From assembly GCA_035798135.1 (NCBI GenBank), contig JAPFBR010000005.1:124001-188000 (forward strand): a stretch of DNA of 64,000 nt. The letters run 5' to 3'. The position numbers and the translations under genes are program-made. Origin of the DNA: Sediminicola sp035798135. Lineage in GTDB: Bacteria > Bacteroidota > Bacteroidia > Flavobacteriales > Flavobacteriaceae. Shown in pieces: positions 47,314 to 56,554 of the stretch (positions within the stretch are counted from its first letter, which is position 1; the number at the start of each line of letters is the position of its first letter). The notes beneath the pieces were generated by a model. That model made no database searches. It was given only the letters and a program-made list of their open reading frames with translations, and was not told the origin of the DNA.

Positions 47314-48264
47314 TTAGTTTGAATAAAATGCATCTTTAACTTGTCGCCAAGTAACCAATATAATATTTTCTTCTTTTAGAATATTTTTACAAGTATCACT
47401 TGTAAAAAAATCAAAATCTTTCTGTCTCCATTCATTACCCCAATCGGGATGATCAATATTCATGCCTTTCATTTCATCATTATTGTAAGCTGTATGAATC
47501 AATAAGGTGGACAAACCAGGTTTTAAATTTTTAATTGCATTGATATAATACTCTTCTGGTCCCTTTGCGTATTCTTCCGGCATAATAGTTAAAACCTCCT
47601 CTAAGAAAACCGGTACATCATACTTCCTAAGAAGTTCTTCTGGAACAGCTTGTTTGGTAGTAAGAACTGGTAAGTTATATAACTTTCCCATTTTTAAATA
47701 GACTTCTATTAATTCGTCAGACTGAAACAAGCAGCCCATATGGCTATCTAAGTGAGTAGGTTCGAATCCCATGGAATACGCTCTGTCAATTTGTGCCTTT
47801 AATTCCATCTCTACTTCTTTGAGATTCACAGTTGGTGTACATCCTTCATGAAAATATCCAAATTCATTAATTAAACTGGGGACTTTTTCGATGGAACTAA
47901 CAGGTCCCCATCTATAATTTTTCCATTCTGAAGATAAAACCAAGTGCAAACCAAAATCATGGGTTGCAGCATTTTTTTTGGCGTAGTTGGCAACTTCCAA
48001 TACCCATGGTGTAGGCATCATTAAACTTGCTGAATTTACGGAACCATTTTCTATGGCCTCTATAGAAGCCATGTTTTCAGAATGAGAGACCCCTAAGTCG
48101 TCTGCATGAATAATTAGCAGTTTTGCTTCTGCATCGTAACCTAATTTAGTTGCAATATTATCCTGTGCTTTAACCGAAAATGCAATCAATATGAAGATGG
48201 ATGCCAAAGCGAATCCACTAACATTTATAAAGCGTTTTCTTTTAATGATTTCTGTAGTTTTCAT
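47314..48264 (-). CDS. ChbG/HpnK (YdjC)-family carbohydrate deacetylase, exported
   Basis: 316 residues. An N-terminal hydrophobic segment to about residue 33 (SVKAQ) is a signal peptide. The metal motif LLIIHADDLGVSHSEN, then DFGLHLVLSSEW and FEPTHLDSHMG provide the Asp/His ligands of the family. YdjC-type enzymes deacetylate amino sugars such as chitin-derived disaccharides. The secreted location suggests action on envelope or external glycan. Substrate unknown. Confidence 0.88.
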   Translation of the reverse strand: MKTTEIIKRKRFINVSGFALASIFILIAFSVKAQDNIATKLGYDAEAKLLIIHADDLGVSHSENMASIEAIENGSVNSASLMMPTPWVLEVANYAKKNAATHDFGLHLVLSSEWKNYRWGPVSSIEKVPSLINEFGYFHEGCTPTVNLKEVEMELKAQIDRAYSMGFEPTHLDSHMGCLFQSDELIEVYLKMGKLYNLPVLTTKQAVPEELLRKYDVPVFLEEVLTIMPEEYAKGPEEYYINAIKNLKPGLSTLLIHTAYNNDEMKGMNIDHPDWGNEWRQKDFDFFTSDTCKNILKEENIILVTWRQVKDAFYSN

Positions 48265-48379
48265 AGTTTCAAGGTTGTTCTGTTTATGATTTTTTATATA
48301 CCGCTTAAGTTTGATTCTATTTACCAGAAAGCATAAAAGAGGGTATTGGGATTATTTATTATGCAAAACCCTAAATATC

Positions 48380-49345
48380 TTAAACATTGATTATTACATT
48401 CCCTATTTTCTCTCCTTTAAGTACGTATTCATAAGCCTTGGATATATCTTCCAATAAATATTCACGGTCTATTATAGGTCTAAACTTTTCATTTTTCAAA
48501 AGTTCCATAATATAGGGTATGGTATGCTGAGTACTATATGGTAAAGGAAAAATTACTTTTTTATTATTTGAAATTGAAGTTGAGATAGCATAAAATAAAT
48601 TTTGGGAGTAAGGCCCCAACTCTGAGGAGATATAAATGCCTTTATCTTTTAACAATGGTTTACATTTTCCAAATGTGCTTTTGCCTACAGCATCAAATAT
48701 AAAGTCATATTTTTCTGTATCATAGGTAAAATCTTCTTTGGTGTAATCATAAATTTTATCAGCACCTAAAGATGTTATTAGTTTTATATTTTCTGTATTG
48801 CATGTAGCAGTTGTTTTGACATTATACTGCTTAATAAATTGTAAAAGAGCTGAACCAATTCCTCCGGTTGCTCCATTAATAAGAATACGTTGTCCAGATT
48901 TAATATTCACTTTGTGGACAAAAGTATAAGCATAATGAGCTCCTTCCAAACTTGCAGCAGCTTGTTTAAAATTTATATTTTCAGGAATGGGAAATAAATT
49001 TTCCTCTGCTGATGTGATGTACTCAGATTGTGATTCTAAACCTGTATCATTAAATCCAAATACTTCATCCTTTACTTTAAATGACTTGACATTTTTCCCT
49101 ATTGATACTACTTCGCCTGCAAAATCTGTTCCTAATATAATTTTTCTTGGTCTAATTAATCCTAATACAAATCTCATAATAAAGGGTTGAGCTGTGAGAA
49201 TTGCACAATCTGTTCTATTGACCGTAGTAGCATGAACCTTAATTAATAGTTCATTGTCTTTCGGAACAGGTTTTTCTATATTCTCAATTTTTATCAGATT
49301 TGATGAACCATATTTCCTACGTATTGAGGCTTTCATTTTCTGCAC
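48380..49345 (-). CDS. Zinc-free MDR (quinone-oxidoreductase-like) dehydrogenase
   Basis: 321 residues. N-terminal ASIRRKYGSSNLIKIENIEK and TTVNRTDCAILTAQ, middle DFAGEVVSIGKNVKSFKVKD, and NADPH-binding INGATGGIGSALLQFIKQY, ending GKIGNV-type. No zinc ligands. It probably reduces enones or quinones. It belongs to the same superfamily as the gene at 33146 but the two are clearly different sequences. Its 5' side is the R-family repeat copy at 49370. Confidence 0.9.
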   Translation of the reverse strand: MQKMKASIRRKYGSSNLIKIENIEKPVPKDNELLIKVHATTVNRTDCAILTAQPFIMRFVLGLIRPRKIILGTDFAGEVVSIGKNVKSFKVKDEVFGFNDTGLESQSEYITSAEENLFPIPENINFKQAAASLEGAHYAYTFVHKVNIKSGQRILINGATGGIGSALLQFIKQYNVKTTATCNTENIKLITSLGADKIYDYTKEDFTYDTEKYDFIFDAVGKSTFGKCKPLLKDKGIYISSELGPYSQNLFYAISTSISNNKKVIFPLPYSTQHTIPYIMELLKNEKFRPIIDREYLLEDISKAYEYVLKGEKIGNVIINV

Positions 49346-49369
49346 ATTTTAGTTTCTCTCTAATGGAGC

Positions 49370-49500
49370 CCAACGCATAATCCAAGAATCCGTTGTTGAG
49401 ATTTGATGTTAATCAAATCGTGCTTTGGGTTCGGGCCTGATTAAATGTACGAAAACTTTTGATTTGTAGTAAATATGCTAAATAATGGATTTTAGGCCTA
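49370..49500. repeat. R-family intergenic repeat, copy 3
   Basis: Holds CCAAGAATCCGTTGTTGAGA, TTTGATGTTAATCAAA, TCGGGCCTGATTAAATGTAC, GAAAACTTTTGATTTGTAGT and AAATATGCTAAATAATGG plus GGATTTTAGGCC. The TTTGATgttaATCAAA hairpin is perfect here. Confidence 0.85.
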
Positions 49501-49662
49501 GTGGAAAACGATACGGGCCAATCCTGTGATGTAGTCGTATTATAGAAGGCATCTGGGTAAAAACGCGAAGGGTATCATCGTAAAAGTGGCCAGAAAGTTG
49601 CTTAGTAGAAAATGGCGTTATTAAAACAGGGACGGCTTATGTAGTAGGCGTATTAGATCAAT
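49501..49662 (+). pseudogene. IS110-family transposase C-terminal remnant
   Basis: The plus strand carries RRHLGKNAKGIIVKVARKLL then SRKWRY and a stop. A shifted frame continues VIKTGTAYVVGVLDQ and TAA. The KVARKLLSR...KTGxAYxxGVL end is the C-terminus of IS110-family transposases as I recall them. A frameshift and an upstream stop show it is dead. Confidence 0.6.
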
Positions 49663-49764
49663 AAAAAACATAAAGTAACCAAATAACAAAGTTCCCATAG
49701 AAGTATTTAGGACCTGTACCACAAAACAACGTGGGTGGCTATTTTTAAAAATGACTTATTACAT

Positions 49765-49813
49765 AAAGAACTAAAAGGCTATTTAGATTCCCTAAATAGC
49801 CTTTTAGTTCTTT
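49765..49813. terminator. Perfect 22-bp-stem hairpin
   Basis: The arms at 49765-49786 and 49792-49813 are exact reverse complements around a 5 nt loop. It lies 37 nt past the stop of the 61-residue gene, so a terminator is the simplest reading, but there is no long T-run and the stem is exceptionally long. Confidence 0.55.
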
Positions 49814-49849
49814 GTATGTACTCCTTTTTCCATTCTGGATAGGAAGTTA

Positions 49850-50035
49850 TTAGTCCTTTCGGTCATCTCCTGGTCTTGGGGACTTGAATACGTCAATGCC
49901 CTCTTTTCTATGCTCTACAACTTGTTCAGTGATAAATTCACGGAACTCACTGTTGCTCTGACCATCTTGTTTGGAAAATTCAGCTACTGTTTTGGTTATT
50001 CCTTTTGACTTAGTATTCAAATATGTTGTACTCAT
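49850..50035 (-). CDS. Small hypothetical hydrophilic protein
   Basis: 61 residues, MSTTYLNTKSKGITKTVAEF at the start, mostly polar with EFREFITEQVVEHRKEGIDV as a probable helix and ending SPRPGDDRKD. No signal or membrane segment. I do not recognise a family. A long hairpin follows and an aminotransferase scrap lies upstream. Confidence 0.5.
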   Translation of the reverse strand: MSTTYLNTKSKGITKTVAEFSKQDGQSNSEFREFITEQVVEHRKEGIDVFKSPRPGDDRKD

Positions 50036-50120
50036 ATGTAATTGTTTTTATAGTTAATTTGCAGTATACAGGTTTAATACTGGAACTTTATTAATACTGT
50101 CTTAAAATCCATAGATTGAC

Positions 50121-50217
50121 TTAACAATGGGCATACTCTTTTAAGGCTCTTACTAAAAGATCCACTTCTTCAAATCTATTAATGAAGGCAAATGGGAGAC
50201 GTATGACATTAATGTTA
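50121..50217 (-). pseudogene. Class V aminotransferase C-terminal scrap
   Basis: The minus-strand translation NINVIRLPFAFINRFEEVDL then LVRALKEYAHC and stop matches the end of class V aminotransferases and cysteine-desulfurase-like enzymes (RLxFxxYNxxEEVDxLVxAL). There is no body upstream. Read as a decayed cassette gene. Confidence 0.55.
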
Positions 50218-50457
50218 TGTTATAAATACCTCTCAGGTGTAAATTATTTTGGTTATTAAGTATACGGCTGAAGTTTTTAATTTGAAGGGTTTGGTGTAAC
50301 GTCCAAATACATTGTTGTGTTGTTACATAACTGTTTAGAACGTATGGCCTTTATTCAGTACAGGTCAACATTACAGCTAACGGTCTTGTGTGTGAATCGG
50401 GGTCTAGGAACCTGCAATTGTCTTGTGTGACTATGATTTCATATCTATTGCTAGATA

Positions 50458-51609
50458 CTATTGTTTTTCTCCATAAATTTCTGATTCCGGATGAAAAGCT
50501 AGCCATGCAAAAGCAAAGTGATTGCTATATCTTTCAGGTACTAATTCCTTTCCTTTCAGATTTCCATGGATGCATCTACCTGTAATGTCCCAGACACTTC
50601 CTGTTTCATTATCGATAAAATCTTCATCAACTTTTTTAAATGTAAGGGTTATGCCATCTAAATCGGATGAAAACATAGTCGCAGACCCAATTGATTTTGA
50701 TTTTGAGATCTCATTTTTATCTAAAACCGAAATAGTTCCTTTTTTATGGAATATCACAATATTCTTCTCGTCAAAATTGTCGTTGATTACTCCCATTTTA
50801 GCAATAATTGAAAACGGATATATTTTATAACTATTTTCACCCTCCAAGTCTATTACTCTTTCCATCGCGGGAAGGCGAAGGTCTAATTTGGATGGATCAA
50901 AAAAGCTTTCCCAAGGTTTATTACTTAAACTATCATAATTTGCATACGGATTGGTACCATATCTTTCTTCTGCTACTGTTCCTGTTTTTGGAGATAATAT
51001 TTTTCCATTTGGGTATCTTTCAAAATATTCCTTAACTGAGATAACCATTGAAGGAATAACATTTAAATTTGCACCATTTAAATCTCCAACTAGTCCAAAC
51101 CCCGTCAATTGTTGCCACCAAGTTTGAGTTTGCTTGTCGGCCATTACCATATCACTATTTCGAAGCATTCCTGATACTTCAAATTCCAATACATACCGTT
51201 GCCCTCCATGGGTCAATCTTCTATCATAGACAACACTTGAATTGCATAATGGACAAAATGTGGGCAAAATTGGTATTCCTCCTAGGCTATCATTAGAGAT
51301 TTCATGCATGGTAAGCATGTTTAAGGGATAGGCTTTTGATTTCCCATCGATAGTAATAGAAATTACTGGTTCATGCTCAAAGAAGCTCTTAAGGCCTTCT
51401 GCTTTATCTATAAAATTGGGAAAATCAATAGTAGGGAAAGTATGCCTTGGAACAGCTACAGTAATTTCGGACAGCTCAATATTTCGTTTAGTAGTATCAG
51501 TCTTCCAAGTGTAGGGGATGTTTTTCGGGTTTTTTAGTTGCGCCGAAGCTTCACAAAATGGAAATCCCAATAGAGATAAGATCAGAAGTAATGTAGTTAT
51601 GTTCTTCAT
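50458..51609 (-). CDS. DUF3179-family secreted protein
   Basis: 383 residues. Signal peptide or lipobox near FPFCEASAQ (about 24). DUF3179 pattern: KAYPLNMLTMHEISNDSLGG, then FCPLCNSSVVYDR with a CxxC pair, then LRNSDMVMADKQTQTWWQQLTGFGLVG and YPNGKILSPKTG. The family is exported and of unknown activity; the Cys pair may bind metal or haem. A second, shorter member lies at 59210-60022 and has lost the CxxC. Flanked on both sides by AACGGTCTTGTGT-type spacers. Confidence 0.85.
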   Translation of the reverse strand: MKNITTLLLILSLLGFPFCEASAQLKNPKNIPYTWKTDTTKRNIELSEITVAVPRHTFPTIDFPNFIDKAEGLKSFFEHEPVISITIDGKSKAYPLNMLTMHEISNDSLGGIPILPTFCPLCNSSVVYDRRLTHGGQRYVLEFEVSGMLRNSDMVMADKQTQTWWQQLTGFGLVGDLNGANLNVIPSMVISVKEYFERYPNGKILSPKTGTVAEERYGTNPYANYDSLSNKPWESFFDPSKLDLRLPAMERVIDLEGENSYKIYPFSIIAKMGVINDNFDEKNIVIFHKKGTISVLDKNEISKSKSIGSATMFSSDLDGITLTFKKVDEDFIDNETGSVWDITGRCIHGNLKGKELVPERYSNHFAFAWLAFHPESEIYGEKQ

Positions 51610-51616
51610 TGTAAAT

Positions 51617-51756
51617 TGATTCTAACGGTCTTGTGTATGAAACCTGTAGAAAGACGCTAATTTTTTCATCCCGATAGTGATCGGGATGACTGTTACACCA
51701 ATAATCGCATTCTTCCAGTGTCAGCACTTATCTGCGATGTTTTAAACCCGTTGTGA
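51617..51756. repeat. Array spacer with CCCGATAGTGATCGGG
   Basis: Begins CTAACGGTCTTGTGTATGAA and ends ACCCGTTGTGATACGCAG. Contains CCCGATAGTGATCGGG, related to CCCGATAGCTATCGGG in other spacers. No coding frame. Confidence 0.65.
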
Positions 51757-51767
51757 TACGCAGTTTT

Positions 51768-52679
51768 TTATGTATACAAATCTCCGTTCAAATACTTTAA
51801 TCCCGAATCACAAATAACGGTTACAATCGTTTTTCCCTTTCCAATTATTTTTGCTCTTTGCAATGCAGCCCAAACGTTGGAACCAGAAGTAACACCGCCA
51901 AAAATGCCTTCTATTCTTGCCAAGTTTCTGGCGGTTTCATAGGCATCTTCATCTTTTACTGAAATTATTTCATCGGCTAAATCCATTCTACATATCTCTG
52001 GAATAAATCCAGCACCCATTCCCTCAAGTCTATGCGTTCCAGTTGTATCTCCGCCCGATAAAGTTCGCACATTATATGGTTCTATAGGAATACATCTAAT
52101 TTTTGGGATTTCTTTTTTGAATATTTCTGCATTTCCAGAAAAGCATCCACCTGTTCCCACACCAGTAATAAACTCATCAATGTCAGTGCCTAAAACAGCC
52201 ATTATTTCTTGTGCCATTTTATGGTAGGCAGTGCGATTGTCAATATTTTTAAATTGGTCTGTGTAAAATGTATTTGGTTGTTTTGCTATTTCTCTAACTC
52301 TTTCAAGCGCTTTATCAATAACTCTGGCTGTTATTTTCCCATTTTCACTTGGGATCAGTTCAAGCTTTGCTCCAAAGGCCCTCATAGTTTGCAGTTTTTC
52401 CTGGGCAAAAGCATCAGACGAAACAAAATGGGCTTTATATCCTTTTGCGGAACAGATCATAGCTAAAGAACTTCCTGTACTACCTCCTGTATAATCGACA
52501 ACAGTGCCCCCTTTTTTTAAATCACCTCTTCTTTCAGCACCTTCAATCATAGCAAGAGCCATTCTGTCTTTCATACTTCCAGTAGGATTTGCTCCTTCTA
52601 TCTTCACATAAATATCAGCACTATAAGAGTCGGTAAGATGTTTTAATTTGATAAGTGGTGTGTTTCCTATTCCTTCCAT
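51768..52679 (-). CDS. Cysteine-synthase-family PLP enzyme
   Basis: 303 residues. Starts EGIGNTPLIKLKHL. PLP-Lys in NPTGSMKDRMALAMIEGAE, substrate loop YTGGSTGSSLAMICSAKGYK, phosphate-binding GVGTGGCFSGNAEIFK (GTGG), and IEGIFGGVTSGSNVWAAL. It belongs to fold-type II beta-synthases (CysK/CBS-like), making cysteine or related beta-substituted amino acids from O-acetylserine or similar. Full length and intact. A short spacer of 78 bp separates it from the hydrolase upstream of it on the map. Confidence 0.93.
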   Translation of the reverse strand: MEGIGNTPLIKLKHLTDSYSADIYVKIEGANPTGSMKDRMALAMIEGAERRGDLKKGGTVVDYTGGSTGSSLAMICSAKGYKAHFVSSDAFAQEKLQTMRAFGAKLELIPSENGKITARVIDKALERVREIAKQPNTFYTDQFKNIDNRTAYHKMAQEIMAVLGTDIDEFITGVGTGGCFSGNAEIFKKEIPKIRCIPIEPYNVRTLSGGDTTGTHRLEGMGAGFIPEICRMDLADEIISVKDEDAYETARNLARIEGIFGGVTSGSNVWAALQRAKIIGKGKTIVTVICDSGLKYLNGDLYT

Positions 52680-52757
52680 TTTTGTTTTTCTAAATGCAAC
52701 TGCCTTTGGTTAGGCACTATTTAAGAAATATTTCAAATACGTTAATGGCTACAGTAA

Positions 52758-53663
52758 TTAAGTATTTAAGTTCTTCAAAAAGTCATTAATATTTTTAAAG
52801 TACTGCTCTGGTTGATCTAGCCATCCATAATGGCCACAATTTTCGAGAATTACTAAAGTTGAATGAGGCATTGTTTCTATAGTAGAAGTAGCAGTATCCA
52901 TATCAATTATATCTTGTTTTCCTTGAATGATTAAAACAGGCACTTTAATTTTTTTCAGACCATCTGAACAATCAAAATTAATCTTTCTCATGTTTTGATA
53001 AACTAGACTATTAATAACGGGATTCCCTTGTGTCAACCTCTCAGCTACAATCGGGACATTTGATTTATTAAATAAATATGCTGGAGCTAAATATTTTCCT
53101 CGTTGTAAACTGGCGAAGTATGTGGTATCCCCATTTGCGATTTTAGCATTCCAATAATTTAAAGAGTCTTTATCCGCTCTATTCAATTTAGAGGTAATAT
53201 TTATTCTTGAGAAAAGATCCATATTTATTCCACCTGAAGAGGACAAAATAAGCCCTTTTATTTTTTCTGGAAATTTTGAAGCATAATATGAACCAAGCAT
53301 TCCTCCAAAGGAATGACCAAGCACTACCCATTGCTCTATATTTAAATGATTCCTGATGATTTCAATATCATTAATCATAGAATCGAGAGTTATTGTATTC
53401 GCGTCTATATTTGGTAGTTTAGATTTGCCTGTACCTCTTTGGTCATATATAATAGCCTTATTCGACTTACCTATTATTTCTGCTAGCCCTCTGAAACCAT
53501 TACTATTCATGCCAGGGCCACCATTTATAATTAGTATTGGCTGACCTTGACCATAGGTGGTTATGTATATAGTATTTTCACCGGTTTTAATACATTCTTC
53601 ATTTTGGCAAAAAAGGAAAGTTGATGCTAATAGATTAAAAAATAAGATAGGAATTGTTTTCAT
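52758..53663 (-). CDS. Alpha/beta hydrolase, proline-iminopeptidase-like, exported
   Basis: 301 residues. Signal peptide to about residue 19. Motifs: NGGPGMNSNGF near the oxyanion hole, nucleophile VLGHSFGGMLGSYYAS (GHSFGG), acid Asp in VLIIQGKQDIIDMDTATS, and His in LENCGHYGWLDQPEQY. This is the set of prolyl aminopeptidase/tripeptidyl-like hydrolases of the S33 type. It cleaves a proline amide or an ester. Bounded on its right by an R-family spacer. Confidence 0.9.
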   Translation of the reverse strand: MKTIPILFFNLLASTFLFCQNEECIKTGENTIYITTYGQGQPILIINGGPGMNSNGFRGLAEIIGKSNKAIIYDQRGTGKSKLPNIDANTITLDSMINDIEIIRNHLNIEQWVVLGHSFGGMLGSYYASKFPEKIKGLILSSSGGINMDLFSRINITSKLNRADKDSLNYWNAKIANGDTTYFASLQRGKYLAPAYLFNKSNVPIVAERLTQGNPVINSLVYQNMRKINFDCSDGLKKIKVPVLIIQGKQDIIDMDTATSTIETMPHSTLVILENCGHYGWLDQPEQYFKNINDFLKNLNT

Positions 53664-53676
53664 TTTAAATTGTTGC

Positions 53677-53815
53677 CAACGGTTAGGCTAAGAAGCCGTT
53701 GCAGAGATTTGATGTTAATTAATTCCAGTTGAGGATTCGGGCTTGATTAAAAGTACGAAAACTTTTGAATGGTTTTAAATATGTTAAACAATGGTTTTTG
53801 GACCTTGTTTTGTGC
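53677..53815. repeat. R-family intergenic repeat, copy 4
   Basis: Includes GGTTAGGCTAAGAAGCCGTT, GAGATTTGATGTTAATTAAT, GGGCTTGATTAAAAGTACGA and AAACTTTTGAATGGTTTTAA with AATATGTTAAACAATGG at the right. The AAAAGTacgaaaACTTTT hairpin is intact. Confidence 0.85.
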
Positions 53816-53958
53816 TGGTTTAGTTTTTTCTATGCATAACGAAAGATGATTAAAATCATTGAAAAGCCTTTAAATAACTGCTACTTTTAAAGTGAAAATG
53901 TAAATGTTTTGAATACAAGTGCATGAATTATTTTTTAAAAAACTAATAAGGATCAATC

Positions 53959-54474
53959 ATGAATGGCGCAATTTTTTTCTCAAGCAAGTACGGTAGCACA
54001 GAGCAATATGCCAATTGGATAGGCGAAGCGACTGGTTTGCCTGTGTTTGATGTGAAAGATGACAAAGTTGATCCAGGGAAATATGATTTTTTGATTTTAG
54101 GCAGCCCAATAATATACTATAAGCTCTTAATTCGGAAATGGGTGAAAAGGAATTTGGCGAGTATTGAGAACAAACAAATAATCTTCTTTTCAGTTTCCGG
54201 AGCCCCTGCTGGGGATAAACTTAATGGTTGGATCGCGAACAGCCTACCCGAATATTTTATTTTGAGAATGAATCATATTGCACTGCGAGGAAGACAAATA
54301 CCAGGGGAACTTACCTTCTATGATAGGATGATGCTGATAATTGGGGCCTGGACAAATAAAGATCCCGTGGCTAGTAAACAGGAATTTGAGGGATTCGACT
54401 TCATGGACAAATCCAGTATAGAACCTATTGTAAAACTAGCTCAGCAATTGCAACAAAGTGAGGTAATATCATAA
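53959..54474 (+). CDS. Flavodoxin-domain protein (HemG-like)
   Basis: 171 residues. FMN-binding flavodoxin fold: FFSSKYGSTEQYANWIGEA at the phosphate loop, LILGSPIIYYKLLIRKWVKR and FFSVSGAPAGDKLNGWIANS. HemG-like members use FMN and oxidise protoporphyrinogen, but that role is not certain. It is plus-strand, unlike its neighbours, and begins beyond an R spacer and ends at an S-like spacer starting ACACAACGGATTGTG. Confidence 0.85.
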   Translation: MNGAIFFSSKYGSTEQYANWIGEATGLPVFDVKDDKVDPGKYDFLILGSPIIYYKLLIRKWVKRNLASIENKQIIFFSVSGAPAGDKLNGWIANSLPEYFILRMNHIALRGRQIPGELTFYDRMMLIIGAWTNKDPVASKQEFEGFDFMDKSSIEPIVKLAQQLQQSEVIS

Positions 54475-54550
54475 TTTCAGCTATGGGTCTTTATGCTACT
54501 GGCCTTGAAAACTATTTATCCATTCATTAGCTCCTCAGTAAATCCGAATT

Positions 54551-54690
54551 GCACACAACGGATTGTGTATGAAACGTAGCGTGTAAAAAGACATTGACTT
54601 TTCTTCCCGATAGCTATCGGGAGCGAGCCCCGACCCTTCGGGATTCGTAAGCAAGCTATAACCAGCTTTAAATTATATACGGAGTTGGCA
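54551..54690. repeat. S-family intergenic spacer, copy 2
   Basis: Contains ACACAACGGATTGTGTATGA, GTAGCGTG, the palindrome CCCGATAGCTATCGGG at 54606-54621, GACCCTTCGGGATTC, then AACCAGCTTTAAATTATATA and ends GGAGTTGGCAACTGG. Confidence 0.8.
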
Positions 54691-54700
54691 ACTGGTTTTA

Positions 54701-55099
54701 TTATTGATTTTTTGATAATTTTATTAAAACTTTCATTGCTTTGTCCGAGTCTTTTTTGTCGACGAAAATATGGTCGTGATAATATCCAGCGATTACATTA
54801 CAACTAATATTGTTTTTTGCTAATGCTGTTGCAAATATTGCAGTTAAACCAACAGCATCAAGAGATGAATGAATCATTAGGGTAATCCAAGAGGCAATAT
54901 ATTCATATTTTAAGTTTAGTTCGTCTGCTTTTTCTTTCTCTATAACAATAGTTATTCCTTCTTTTTCTTTGAATTCACAAATAGTATTATTACGGTCAAT
55001 CTTACTAACATCTTTTATTGTTGAAAAGACATATTCTCCATCGTTCAGTTCTGGAGTCATTCCTTTTATTAATTCAGATAAATTTGTTTCTCCTGCCAT
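54701..55099 (-). CDS. ACT-domain protein
   Basis: 132 residues. N-terminal ETNLSELIKGMTPELNDGEY region followed by a helix-strand pattern ending ASWITLMIHSSLDAVGLTAIFATALAKNNISCNVIAGYYHDHIFV, with the G-x-x-A-x-x-x-x-L-A-x-x-x-I signature of ACT-like small-molecule sensors (DUF2241 type). Such proteins bind amino acids. Function unknown, no partner adjacent. Confidence 0.82.
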   Translation of the reverse strand: MAGETNLSELIKGMTPELNDGEYVFSTIKDVSKIDRNNTICEFKEKEGITIVIEKEKADELNLKYEYIASWITLMIHSSLDAVGLTAIFATALAKNNISCNVIAGYYHDHIFVDKKDSDKAMKVLIKLSKNQ

Positions 55100-55205
55100 T
55101 ATATGTTTTTTCTATACTCATTCTATTTCTTATCAATGTTCGTTAAGGTACATAGTTAAAACAAGTTAAAGATTTGCCTTAAGCCCGTATTGATTATGGG
55201 TTGTT

Positions 55206-55907
55206 TTACCTACCGTTATTTCTTTTAGAATCTTTTTTAAACACCATTAGCTTTAATGCTTTTTCAGAATCTTCCAAAATTAAAATTTTATAATCCTTCC
55301 ATTCTAACGATAGTTCCTTTCCAACTTGTTTATTTAGTGACATAAACGACATGGTCTTCTGCTCATTTGCTTCGGATAATGAAATAGTATATGTATTAAA
55401 GGCATCTATCTGATTTCCATTTATATCCGTAGACCATTCTCCAAAAGAATCTTCAAACAGAATTGTAAGGTTTCCGATAACTGCGGTCTGCCCTAAATCA
55501 ATAAACATTGCTTTTCCAAAGTCTAATTTTTCAACAACTAACTCAACCGCTTTTTTAATGATTTTTAATTTAAAAGAATAGTTTTGATATGCTTTCGGAT
55601 AGTTTGTTTTTTGACTACCACTTGATTCATCATAGTGCCAGAGAAAAGTAGTATATCTATTATCGTTTTCAATTATATTCAATTCTAGTTGGATATGCGA
55701 AAAGGACTTGTTTATTGGTTTTGATTGAATGAACAGATTGGTAGGTTCTATGACTAATGTCTCAAATTGTGTACTAGGATTTTTGCCGATTTTTAGAGGT
55801 ATTATAATGGAATTGTTCATCATGTTTTTTTCTGATTGAGCATATCCTGGGACATGAATGAATACAAGTAGTAGGATTAATGGGATATTAATTTCAAAAA
55901 TATTCAT
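55206..55907 (-). CDS. Secreted hypothetical protein
   Basis: 233 residues. Signal peptide to about residue 23 (VPGYAQ). The rest is predicted all-beta or mixed, with VLEDSFGEWSTDINGNQIDA near the middle and a charged end KKDSKRNNGR. No conserved catalytic set and no family recognised. Located between two short gaps typical of the array. Confidence 0.6.
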   Translation of the reverse strand: MNIFEINIPLILLLVFIHVPGYAQSEKNMMNNSIIIPLKIGKNPSTQFETLVIEPTNLFIQSKPINKSFSHIQLELNIIENDNRYTTFLWHYDESSGSQKTNYPKAYQNYSFKLKIIKKAVELVVEKLDFGKAMFIDLGQTAVIGNLTILFEDSFGEWSTDINGNQIDAFNTYTISLSEANEQKTMSFMSLNKQVGKELSLEWKDYKILILEDSEKALKLMVFKKDSKRNNGR

Positions 55908-55974
55908 TATTGAGTGTTTTTTATTGTAGTGTTTTTAATCACAACTGCTCCTTATTCACAAGAGTAGTTTATCG

Positions 55975-56352
55975 TTAAAAGAGCCTGTTAAATTTGAATG
56001 TCGATATATAATAAAGCATTGCTGATGTAACCAATAAATGAAACCCAAAGCCAATATAATTTATGACTTTCACATAGGTTTTATTATGATAACCTATGAT
56101 GGCGTAAAGGGCGAATATTAAAATACAAGCTTCCAAACCTATTACAAATAATTCTCTAAATTCTAAGTTATGCTGATTTTTATTAAGACTATTTATAGTC
56201 CAAAAAATAAATATACCTATCACGATAACCGCATTTAAATAGGAAATTAATAAAGTTGATTTTTGCATTTTATACCCGATGGTAATGGTTGCCAAATGAC
56301 AAATAAAGATAATAATCATTGCTGTGCTTACGTTTATATCATTCATAACCAT
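55975..56352 (-). CDS. Four-helix membrane protein, unknown
   Basis: 125 residues with four hydrophobic helices (about 9-26, 31-52, 68-86 and 99-118). The start may be the first ATG or the second, two codons later. No family recognised. It is flanked by an AACGC-type spacer on its right. Confidence 0.6.
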   Translation of the reverse strand: MVMNDINVSTAMIIIFICHLATITIGYKMQKSTLLISYLNAVIVIGIFIFWTINSLNKNQHNLEFRELFVIGLEACILIFALYAIIGYHNKTYVKVINYIGFGFHLLVTSAMLYYISTFKFNRLF

Positions 56353-56554
56353 TCATCGGTGTTTTTAATTAATTTAGGTAACGCTCTCGTATATGAAAAT
56401 AGCGTTGGTTTACGTTTCTTTCTGCTGAAGTTGGTTGTTTTTAAAAGCAGGAATTTTCAAAGAATTAACCATCCTAGTACTTTTCATAGGAAACGTTGTT
56501 TTGCTCGCGCATTAAGCTACTAATGGTATCTACTGTCTCGATAGAATCTGATTA
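56353..56554. repeat. Array spacer
   Basis: Begins GGTAACGCTCTCGTATATGA and holds TAGCGTTGGTTTACG near 56400 and GGAAACGTTGTTTTGCTC near 56489. No gene. Boundaries are approximate. Confidence 0.45.

Noticed and set aside
50388..51035. Plus-strand frames opposite the DUF3179 gene
   Set aside because: Antisense to a gene with clear family motifs; no start or motif support.
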